A stretch of DNA of 64,000 nucleotides from Nonomuraea helvata. GTDB lineage: Bacteria; Actinomycetota; Actinomycetes; Streptosporangiales; Streptosporangiaceae. Below the pieces are notes generated by a model. The model had not been told where the DNA came from. It saw only the letters and a program-made list of their open reading frames with translations, and made no database searches. The stretch lies in NCBI RefSeq assembly GCF_039535785.1, contig NZ_BAAAXV010000002.1, positions 310,001 to 374,000 on the forward strand, in the 5' to 3' direction. Positions 15,618 through 23,600 of the stretch are shown here, piece by piece. The position numbers were made by a program, and so were the translations under genes. Every line of letters begins with the position of its first letter. Positions within the stretch are counted from its first letter, which is position 1.

Positions 15618-16259
15618 ATGATTCGTGTGTTTCTCCTCGACGATCACGAGGTCGTGCGGCGGGGCGTGGCCGCCTTACTGGAGTCCGAGGACGACATCGA
15701 GGTGATCGGCGAGGCGGGCACCGCGGAGTCGGCCATCGCCCGTCTCCCCGCGTTGCGGCCCGACGTGGCGATCCTGGACGTGCGCCTGCCGGACGGCAGC
15801 GGCGTTGACGTGTGCCGGGAGGTGCGCTCCCGGATGCCGGGGCTGGCGTGCCTGATGCTGACCTCGTTCGCGGACGACGACGCGCTGTTCGACGCGGTGA
15901 TGGCGGGCGCGTCGGGTTACGTGCTCAAGCAGATCCACGGCTCCGACCTGGTGGGCGCGGTGCGCACGGTCGCCTCCGGGCAGTCGCTGCTCGACCCGCA
16001 GACCACCGCCGCCATGCTGCAGCGCCTGCGCGACCAGGCGGCCAGAAAGGACCCGCTCGCCACGCTGTCGGAGCAGGAAAAGCACATTCTCGACCTGATC
16101 GGCGAGGGGCTGACCAACCGGCAGATCGGCGAGCGGATGTTCCTGGCGGAGAAGACGGTCAAGAACTACGTCTCCAACCTGCTGGCCAAGCTCAACATGC
16201 AGCGCCGCACCCAGGCGGCCGCGCTGGCCGCGCGTCTGCGTGCCGACCGGCGGGACTGA
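15618..16259 (+). CDS. devR: DevR/DosR-type NarL-family response regulator
   Basis: A 213-residue two-component regulator. The receiver domain covers residues 1-120, with acidic pair D8-D9, phospho-acceptor D54 (AILDVRLPDGSG), T82 and K104 (GYVLKQI). The LuxR-type HTH covers residues 148-208 (LSEQEKHILDLIGEGLTNRQ, FLAEKTVKNYVSNLLAKL, RRTQAAALA). The spacing and wording closely follow mycobacterial DevR, including the FLAEKTVKNYVS recognition region. It should activate the surrounding genes that carry GGGACTTTNGGCCC-type boxes. No histidine kinase gene follows, so the cognate DevS/DosT sensor must be elsewhere. It is followed by the AraC/hydrolase insertion. Confidence 0.93.
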   Translation: MIRVFLLDDHEVVRRGVAALLESEDDIEVIGEAGTAESAIARLPALRPDVAILDVRLPDGSGVDVCREVRSRMPGLACLMLTSFADDDALFDAVMAGASGYVLKQIHGSDLVGAVRTVASGQSLLDPQTTAAMLQRLRDQAARKDPLATLSEQEKHILDLIGEGLTNRQIGERMFLAEKTVKNYVSNLLAKLNMQRRTQAAALAARLRADRRD

Positions 16260-16274
16260 CGGGACTCGCGCGCC

Positions 16275-16365
16275 TCACCCAGGCCGATGCCGTTGCCGGT
16301 GACGACGAGGGTGAGCTGCGCGTCCGCGCCTCCGCCGGGTGGCGCGGGAGTGACGTACCACGTGA
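16275..16365 (-). pseudogene. Possible histidine-kinase ATPase-domain remnant
   Basis: The stretch between devR and the hydrolase reads on the minus strand as LTWYVTPAPPGGGADAQLTL, followed by VVTGNGIGLGEARES. The second part resembles the G1 box region (D-N-G-I-G-L) of GAF-type sensor kinases such as DevS. No start, N box or H box is present. A chance resemblance in GC-rich DNA cannot be excluded. Confidence 0.2.
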
Positions 16366-16391
16366 GAGTCGTCTTGGGTGACTACGAGCGG

Positions 16392-17195
16392 TCAGCGCTG
16401 AATGGCCGTGAGGAAGTCTCCGAGGGCGGTCGCGACGGCGCCGGGGACTTCCGCAGGCAGCAGGTGGCCGGCGTCAGGGATGGTCGTCAGGGTCGCCTGC
16501 GGGACGTAGGGCAGGAGATGGTCGCGCAACACGCGTGGCGGCTCCACCACGTCGTTCTCCGCTGCCAACACCGTCACCGGGACCTCGATGTCCCGCGCGG
16601 CGCGTGTGATGTCCTGCGCTATTCCGCGCAGGGGCCACTCGTGCCGGGCCTCGGCTCCGGCGGCGAGGCTGTCGCGTACCGCGGTGTCCCGCACGGTCTT
16701 GGGCAGCGGTGCGGCGGTCAGGACATGGTCGAGGGCGTGCTGCACCGTCTCGGCGGAGTCGTAAGCATGTGACAGGCCCTTCCGGTACTCCTCGGTGACC
16801 GTGGCGGGCGGCTGCGGCGGCGCGGGGGCGACGAGCACCAGGCCCGCCAGTCTGGCCGGTCGGCGGGCCGCGACGAGCTGGCTCACCTTTCCGCCCATCG
16901 AGTGGCCGACGAGGACGAACGGCCCCGACACGCTCGTCTCGACCACCCGGGCGAGATCGTCGGCGAGCTGGTCCAGGTGATAGGGCCCGGGCAACGCCTG
17001 CGAGGCGCCCCAGCCGCGCTGGTCGAAGCGGACCGTAGCCTGCCCAGGCGGCAGGTGGCCGATCACACCGTTCCAGGTGTCGGCGGAGCCGCCCCAGTAA
17101 TGGACGAACACCAACGCCGGTCCGTTGTGGCCCCCTGCCCGCACGTCGAGTGACCCGCCCGCCACAGGAAGCGTCGTTGTCGTTTCCGTCATCAT
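16392..17195 (-). CDS. Alpha/beta-fold hydrolase
   Basis: A 267-residue cytosolic hydrolase. VFVHYWGGSADTWNGVIGHL gives the oxyanion strand, FDQRGWGAS follows, and VLVGHSMGGKVS holds the nucleophile serine (G-H-S-M-G, near residue 98). PVTVLAAENDVVEPP carries the acid residue and IPDAGHLLPAEVP the histidine. ATG at 17195 (or the next codon) has AGGAAAGG 5-8 nt upstream. It is divergent from an AraC-family gene 143 nt away, the usual layout for a regulator and its target. Ester, lactone or haloalkane substrates are all possible. Confidence 0.9.
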   Translation of the reverse strand: MMTETTTTLPVAGGSLDVRAGGHNGPALVFVHYWGGSADTWNGVIGHLPPGQATVRFDQRGWGASQALPGPYHLDQLADDLARVVETSVSGPFVLVGHSMGGKVSQLVAARRPARLAGLVLVAPAPPQPPATVTEEYRKGLSHAYDSAETVQHALDHVLTAAPLPKTVRDTAVRDSLAAGAEARHEWPLRGIAQDITRAARDIEVPVTVLAAENDVVEPPRVLRDHLLPYVPQATLTTIPDAGHLLPAEVPGAVATALGDFLTAIQR

Positions 17196-17338
17196 CTCGC
17201 CTTTCCTGTTGGCTGCGGAAAGCGGCGCCCGCCGTCCTGCCACAGCTCTGAACCGGGTAGCCTGACCTGCTTGCCGGGCCGGCTGCGACAGTATGCGAGT
17301 GGGGCGTCCCCGCCTTGGCGGAAAGGAGCACAGTCATT

Positions 17339-18247
17339 GTGAAAAACGGACACAGCTCGGTGCGGCAACTGCACTATCTGCCTGCCGTCGGATCGGCGTA
17401 CGGGGTGGAGATGCTCAGTTTCGCCGCGCTGCGTTCGATGGACGTCCACCGCCGTCGCGTACAGTCGCAACGCCCCGACTTCCACGTGTTCGCTCTGATC
17501 AGCTCAGGAACCGGCGCCCACGAGGCAGACTTCCGCGACTACCGGCTGGAGGAAGGCAGCGCCGTGTGGATCAGGCCGGGCATGGTGCACCGCTGGAGCG
17601 ACGTCGACGCCTGCGACGGCCCGCTGGTCCTCTTCCGGCCCGGCTTCCTTCCCGGCTTCACAGCGTCGGAGGCCACCACACCGGCGTGCTGGCACGTGGA
17701 CCGGCAGCGGCTGTCCCTGGCCCTGCTCGCAGCCGAACATCTCAGCCGCGAACACGACACAGCCGTACGAACACCACGCCTGGCATCTCCCGCCCTGCTC
17801 TCCCATCTGCTGGCGGCACTGATCCTGCGCGCACTCCCCGACGCGCCGGCCTCAACCGGCGCGACCAGATCCGGCAACCGGCACATGGAGGTGTTTGACG
17901 CCTATCGGGCCACTCTCGAAGAGCACTTCACCGACTGGCACCACGTGGCCGACTACGCGCAGGCACTGGGCTATGACGTGCGCACACTCACCCGTGCCAC
18001 TCGTGCGGCCACTGGCACAGGCGCCAAAACCTTCCTCGACCAGCGCATCCTGCTGGAGGCCAAAAGACTGCTCGCCCACACCGACCTGCCGGTCAGCAGC
18101 TGCGCCCGGCGCCTCGGATTCAGGGACGTCGGCAACTTCACCACGTTCTTCCGACGCCAGGCCGACATGCCTCCCGCCACCTGGCGCACCGTATACAGCA
18201 CGGCAGCCAGGGTGGGCGGTGTGGGTGGCCCGCACTATTTGAGGTAG
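17339..18247 (+). CDS. AraC-family transcriptional regulator
   Basis: A 302-residue regulator. The N-terminal cupin-like half (FHVFALISSGTGAHEADFRD, VWIRPGMVHRWSD) probably binds the inducer. The C-terminal about 100 residues hold the double AraC HTH: VADYAQALGYDVRTLTRATR, AKTFLDQRILLEAKRLLAHT, VSSCARRLGFRDVGNFTTFF, then RRQADMPPATWR. GTG at 17339 has AAAGGAG 10 nt upstream; a TTG at 17315 lacks a site. It probably controls the divergent hydrolase. Its 3' end overlaps the end of the broken DoxX gene by 13 nt, suggesting that the pair was inserted into the dormancy cluster. Confidence 0.88.
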   Translation: MKNGHSSVRQLHYLPAVGSAYGVEMLSFAALRSMDVHRRRVQSQRPDFHVFALISSGTGAHEADFRDYRLEEGSAVWIRPGMVHRWSDVDACDGPLVLFRPGFLPGFTASEATTPACWHVDRQRLSLALLAAEHLSREHDTAVRTPRLASPALLSHLLAALILRALPDAPASTGATRSGNRHMEVFDAYRATLEEHFTDWHHVADYAQALGYDVRTLTRATRAATGTGAKTFLDQRILLEAKRLLAHTDLPVSSCARRLGFRDVGNFTTFFRRQADMPPATWRTVYSTAARVGGVGGPHYLR

Positions 18248-18588
18248 GGGTTGCGCTGGACGATGGGGAGGTTGCCTGGCCCGAGGGTGGCTCCTGCGTT
18301 GGCGAGCGCGAGGCCGATGAGGACGATCGAGTAGATGATGTGGTCGTCCATGAAGGGGTTGGTGTCCAGGGGCAGTTCGGCCGCCCACATGAGGACCAGC
18401 ATGAGGCTGCCGGTGACGGCGGCGATCCGGGTGCCGACGCCCAGGACGAGCGCCAGGCCGACGCCGAGCAGGCCGGCCATGAAGAGCCAGTCCACCCACG
18501 GCTGCCCGGCCAGCGAGCTGAAGAAGCCGCCGAGCGCGTTCTCGCCGGTGCCCTTGAGGAAGCCGGTGGTGGGGCTGCCGCCGCGGTT
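18235..18588 (-). pseudogene. DoxX-family membrane protein, 5'-truncated
   Basis: The frame encodes the C-terminal two-thirds of a DoxX-type (thiosulfate-quinone reductase large-subunit-like) membrane protein. It runs from GGSPTTGFLKGTGENALGGF through WVDWLFMAGLLGVGLALVLG, IAAVTGSLMLVLMWAAELPL, NPFMDDHIIYSIVLIGLALA and NAGATLGPG. Full-length relatives begin about 60 residues earlier with a first transmembrane helix. Here no start codon lies in this frame near the homologous edge, and the upstream frame runs into stress-protein DNA. A dormancy-box-like site sits just upstream, so the intact ancestor was probably a regulon member. Confidence 0.65.
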
Positions 18589-18624
18589 CCCGGCATCTCC
18601 CGCAGAGCCGTACGTCCCGCTGTT

Positions 18625-18643
18625 CCGGGACTTTCGGCCCCTA
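18625..18643 (-). promoter_or_regulatory. DosR-box-like site at the end of the stress-protein gene
   Basis: CCGGGACTTTCGGCCCCTA overlaps the stop codon of the universal stress protein and precedes the DoxX remnant. The core GGGACTTTCGGCCC is identical to the site before the CocE gene at 25234-25252. Confidence 0.55.
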
Positions 18644-19484
18644 CGCGCGGACCACCGCCACCGGGCAGTGCGCGTGGTGCAGCACGCCCCGGCTGACCGA
18701 GCCGAGCAGCATCGAGCCCAGGGCGCCGCGCCCGTGCGAGCCCACCACCAGCAGGTCCGCACGTTCGGATGCGTCGGCCAGTGCGTCCACCGGATGCGCG
18801 GACTGCACGTCCTCGACGATCGTCACCTGGGGATGGTCCGCGGCGAAGACCGCCAGCCGGTCGCGGACGACCTGGTGCTGGGCCCGGCGGATCTCGTCCA
18901 TGTCGTACGTGATCTCAGGGGCGAAGGCGTGCACCGGCAGCTGCCACGCGTGCAGGACCCGCAGGGCGGACCCGCGCAGCTTCGCCTGCTGGAAGGCGTA
19001 GGCGAGCGCGGGCTCGCACTCCGGCGAGTCGTCCACGCCCACCACGACCTCCCCCCCGCACGGGGCGATGCTCGCCGCGCACCACCACGACCGGGCAGTG
19101 GGCGTGCCCGGCCACGTGCGTGCTGACCGAGCCGAGCAGCGCACCGGCGAACCCGCCCAGTCCGCGGCTGCCGACCACGATCTCCGTGGCGTCCTTGGCC
19201 TGCTCGCGCAGGACCACGGCCGGCGCGCCCTCGGCCTCCTGCGTGGCGACCTCGATGGAGGGCTGGCGCTCGTGGACGAGCGCCTCGGCCTCGCGCAGCA
19301 CTCTCTGTCCTTCGCGCTGCAGCACGTCGGGCAGCGCGATGTCGGAATATCTGCCCACCTGGTACGGCGAGCGGTCCACGACGTGCACGATCCGCAGCGG
19401 CTCCTTCATGCGGAGCGCGTCGTCGGCCGCCCACTCCACCGCAGCCCGTGAGGCCACGGACCCGTCCACACCTACGATGATCAT
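18641..19484 (-). pseudogene. Double-domain universal stress protein with a frameshift in a 7-C run
   Basis: Domain 1 starts MIIVGVDGSVASRAAVEWAA (ATG at 19484, GAGGAGGG upstream) and carries the ATP-binding motif VVGSRGLGGFAGALLGSVST. Domain 2 lies in another frame, GEVVVGVDDSPECEPALAYA to VVGSHGRGALGSMLLGSVSR and HCPVAVVRA. Reading switches at the run of seven C (plus strand) at 19051-19057. Removing one base restores VRGEVVVGVDD and a continuous protein of about 280 residues, the normal size. Either a real phase-variable or inactivating indel, or a sequencing error. Two dormancy-box-like sites lie upstream. Confidence 0.8.
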
Positions 19485-19535
19485 CTTGCCCTCCTCTGTC
19501 ACACCTCCATCCGACTCCGCCAACGCGATCCGCTG

Positions 19536-19574
19536 CAGGGCCGTAGGTCCGTAACACAAGGGCCGAAGGGCTCT
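19536..19574 (-). promoter_or_regulatory. Tandem DosR-box-like sites before the stress-protein gene
   Basis: On the plus strand CAGGGCCGTAGGTCCG (19536-19551) and CAAGGGCCGAAGGGCTCT (19557-19574) are two degenerate copies of the dormancy box, spaced 21 bp apart and 52-90 nt upstream of the ATG at 19484. Read on the minus strand the halves resemble GGGCC...GGCCC. They are weaker than the other boxes in the window. Confidence 0.45.
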
Positions 19575-19764
19575 GCCTGCCGCCGTACGACCTCACGGGG
19601 CGCGAGTTCGGCCGCCGCACCATCAAGGCTGTGCCGCCTCGACGTCCGACCTGGAGTCTTCCGAGTACGCGGCCCGCCGGAAGCACACCGGAAGTGAACC
19701 GGTACCGCTCCGCGCCAGGGTTGGGTCCATCCTGGAAGATTTTCCCCATGCGAGGTCACGTCGT

Positions 19765-20625
19765 ATGTCCAACCCCGTACAGCGGGCGTTATCCCGTACC
19801 AGAGCCCTGGCAGCGCTGGTCCTGCTCACCGTGCTGGGCTCGCTGCTCGCCGCGCCGGCCGCGTCCGCCGCCGCGGCGGGCACGCCCGTGCTGCCCCTGT
19901 TCGTACGCAGGAGCTCCGACGGGCATCTGCTGGCCTATGAGCCCAAGAGCGGCGGCGGCCTGCAGTCGCCGGTCGACCTCGGCGGCGGCTTCGCCGAGGC
20001 GACCGCGCTCGTGCGCGCCACCACCTCGGAGGGCGGTACCCGCAACGACCTGTTCTTCCGCCTGGGCGGCGAGCTCTACTACACCGCCGAGCGCGGCACC
20101 TCGACCATGCCGGTCGCCTCTAACATGGACGCCTACAACCTGATCATGACCCCGGGCGACATGGGCAGCAGCGCCTCGCCCGAGATCATCGCGCGGGACA
20201 CCTCCGGCGCCCTCTGGCTCTACCCGGGGCGCTCCGACGGCGGCCTGGCCGCCCGCGTGCAGGCCGGCACGGCCGGCTGGAATTCCATGAACGCCCTGGC
20301 CGGGTACGGCGACTACACCGGCGACGGCAAGAACGACCTGCTGGCCAGGACCACCGCCGGAACCCTGTACATCTATCCGGGGACGGGCAGCACCACCGCC
20401 AACCAGATTCTGGGCACCCGCGTCAGCGCGGGCACCGGCTGGGACGCCTATACCGCCCTGGTCTCGACCGGCGACAACAACGGGGACGGCAAGCCCGATC
20501 TGATCGCTCGCGACTCTGCCGGCGCGCTGTGGCTGTTCAAGGGCACCGGCGTCGCCTCGGCGCCGTTCGCCGCCAAGGAGAAGATCGGCAACGCGGGCTG
20601 GAACGCCTTCAACGCCTTCTTCTGA
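19765..20625 (+). CDS. Secreted FG-GAP/VCBS-repeat beta-propeller protein
   Basis: A 286-residue exported protein. The signal peptide is ALAALVLLTVLGSLLAAPAA followed by an Ala-X-Ala cleavage region. The mature part has repeats of about 50 residues ending in D-x-x-G-D-G-K-x-D-L: GDYTGDGKNDLLARTTAGTL and GDNNGDGKPDLIARDSAGAL, plus a more degenerate GDMGSSASPEIIARDTSGAL. These are calcium-binding FG-GAP blades, with a W-N-x-x-N-A-L motif between them. Start ATG at 19765 with GAGGT upstream. It precedes the large toxin-like gene by 34 nt and may be cotranscribed with it. Probably extracellular ligand binding. Confidence 0.85.
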   Translation: MSNPVQRALSRTRALAALVLLTVLGSLLAAPAASAAAAGTPVLPLFVRRSSDGHLLAYEPKSGGGLQSPVDLGGGFAEATALVRATTSEGGTRNDLFFRLGGELYYTAERGTSTMPVASNMDAYNLIMTPGDMGSSASPEIIARDTSGALWLYPGRSDGGLAARVQAGTAGWNSMNALAGYGDYTGDGKNDLLARTTAGTLYIYPGTGSTTANQILGTRVSAGTGWDAYTALVSTGDNNGDGKPDLIARDSAGALWLFKGTGVASAPFAAKEKIGNAGWNAFNAFF

Positions 20626-20659
20626 TCGTCTCCCACATTATCTCGGCTGAAAGCTGACC

Positions 20660-23600
20660 ATGCGCACCAAAGCATCTTCACCGCGCCGTGCCCGGCGCCC
20701 TCTCTTAGGCCGGTTGCGAGCCACCACCGCGGCCTTCGCCTCCGCCGCCGTCGTCGCTTCGGGAGCGCAGCTCACGCCCGTACCGGGGTTCGGCCCGACG
20801 GCCGCCTACGCCGACGAGCCGCCGTACGACCTGGCACGTGCCGCCGACGTCCGCGCGGCGCAATGTCTGCTCACCGTCGTACAGCGTAAGGGCGGCCAGG
20901 ACCTGAAGGCCGTCGCCCGCGAAGGACTGGGCGGCACGGACGACGTCCTGCTGCGCAACGCCGCCCCCGACTACTGGTCGGACCCGCCGACGCCGCTGCA
21001 CACCGCCTACGGCAAGGACGAGGACCGGGCGTCGGCCAAGCTGGACGAGCTCGACAACCGGAACAACGTCTGGGAGGAGTCGCTCAACGTCACGCCCCCG
21101 AAGGGCTACACCGACGCCGCCTTCCAGTGGATCGACCAGAAGGACGACCCGTTCGTCAAGGTCGGTTTGTCCACCTGGAGCAGTAACCAGTACTGGGCCA
21201 AAGAAGACGACTTCTACGCCGACCAGACCCCGATCGCGTCCAAGGAGTCCGTGGACGCGGTCAACGCGATCGCCAAGGAGCGGTACCCGGAGAACGGCGA
21301 CGACAACGCGGCATGGCAGGCGTGGAAGGACATGGCCTTCCTGCATCCCATGTACGCCGACGACGCACGCGCTTTCCTGGCCCGCGGCGGCTTCCCGACC
21401 AGCGCCCCCGATCCGGGCAGCATGGAGTTCCGGGTCGAGGTGGAGAACCTCAAGGCCCGCTACGCCTCCTGCACCAGCCACAACCCGCCGGACCCGAAGG
21501 GCGTCCTGACCGCCGAGCTGACCACCGCCTCGATCGAGTGGCAGCAGGAGGTGGACGGGCAGCGCGCCCAACGTGACACCATCCTGGCCGAGGAGGCCCA
21601 GGCCTCCGCCGACCTCCAGGTGGCCTCCCAGGCCCTGGGCGAGGCGCTCGGCCAGTCGATCATCGGGGTCCGGCTGGCGGACTGGCAGGCGTACTGGCTC
21701 AAGCAGCCGTCCGGCACCCCCACTTATCCGGACGCGGCGGAGTTCACCAAGGTCAAGAACGACATCGTCAAGGCCCAGGCGATGGCGCTCGGCCGCGTCT
21801 TCGTGGCCGCGCGGGCCGCCCAGTCGGCGCAGCGGCACGCGGACAACGCCGTGGCCGCGCAGCAGGCCGCGTACGCGATCGCGGACGGCGCCGGGCTGCC
21901 CCGAGGCCGCGGCCTGCTCTACGGCCAGCAGGCCGTGCAGGTCGCCCGCGCTTCGGCCGCCGCCGCGCTGGCTGTGGTCAAGGCGACCGAGACCGCTTCG
22001 AACGCCACCCGCGCTTCTGCCGCCGACAGCAAGACGCTGATGGCGCTGGCCGAGACGCAGGCGCACGCCTCGCAGGCGGAGTTCCGGCGCATCGCCGCAC
22101 AGGAGGCCGCCGCGCAGGCCAAGGCCGCCGCCGAGGGCGCCGCCCGCCAGGCCGATCTGGCCGCGGAGAACGCCGCCAAGGCCAAGGACGCCCAGGCCAG
22201 GGCCGAAGCCGCCGAGGCGACGGCGAAGACGGCAGCCGATGACGCCCGCGCCAAGCGGGAGATCGCCGAGTCCGAGCGCGACAACGCCAGGCGACAGCGG
22301 GACATCGCCGCTCAGCAGCGGGACAGAGCCGCCGCCGCCGAGCAGCGGGCCCAGGGCGAACGTCAGGTCGCGGCCGGCGCGCTCAGTGACGCCCAGGCGG
22401 CGGGCACGACCGCGGCCAACAAGAAGAACGAGGCGCTGGAGGCCGAGAGCAAGGCGGTCACGGCACGCAACAACGCTCTGCAGGCCGAGAGCCAGCGCGA
22501 CGCCGCCGTGGCCAAGGCCTCCGCGGCTGAAGCGTACGCCGCCGCCGCCGAGGGCACCGACGCGGCCGAGGGGGCCAGGACCGCGGCCACGCAGGCGCGA
22601 TCCGCGGCCGACCGGGCGACCACCGCGGCGACCAACGCCCGCGCCGCCGCCGACGACGCCACCGCGGCCGCGTCCGCCGCCCGGGAGGCGGCCACCCGCG
22701 CCGAGGGCTCCGCTGCCCGTGCCAGGTCCGCCTCCGACTCGGCCCAGCGAGACGTGGCGATCACCAACGCAGCCGTCAAGCAGGCCCACGCCGCGGCGGC
22801 CGACGCCATCGCCGCTTCGTGGGCCGCCTCCATGAACGTCAAGGAGGCCGAGGAGTACGCGAAGACCGCCAAGGCCAAGGCGGTCCAGGCCAAGATCGAC
22901 GCTGCGGTCGCCCGCAAGGAGGCCGACGCCGCCCGCGTGAGCGCGGTGAAGACCGCCGGGTTCGCCTACGCCACCGCCCAGGCGGCGCTGGCCGCCCGGG
23001 ACTCGGCCCTCCAGGTCGTCAAGCCGGCCAACGACGCCATCGAGCTCGGCTCCCCGTACAAGGAGACCGACGCCTCGGCCGGTCTGGCCGTGCTGACCGC
23101 GCAGGCGTCCAAGACGCTCGCCGCCCAGCAGGCCGCCGTCGCCCAGGCCAAGGCGGCCCAGGCGGCCAAGGCCGCGAAGGAGGCCAAGGCGCTGGCGGAC
23201 AAGGCCGACGCCGACGCCAAGGCGGCCGCGGTCGCCGCGGCGGAAGCGGCGGAGTCCGCGTCCAAGGCCGTGGCCTCACTGGCGCGGGCACGCGCCTCGG
23301 CGGACGAGGCGGCGGCTGCGGCCAAGGCAGCGGTGCAGGCCGAGGCCAACACGGTCGAGTACGACCGGCGCGCCACCGAGGACGCCGCGCGTGCAGAGTC
23401 GGCCGCCACCGCCGCGGAAGGCTACGCCACCGACGCCCGCAACTCCGCCGACGAGGCAGAGCTGGACGCCGCCTCGGCCCGCGAGGCCGCCAGCGCGGCG
23501 GAAGGGGACGCCGCCACCGCGCGCGACGTCGCCACCCAGGCCGAGAAGGACGCCACCACGGCCGAGAACGCCGCGGCCCACGCGCGCGAGGCCGCCGAGG

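Noticed and set aside
16260..16391. Intrinsic terminator after devR
   Set aside because: No stem of useful length followed by a T-run could be found by eye.
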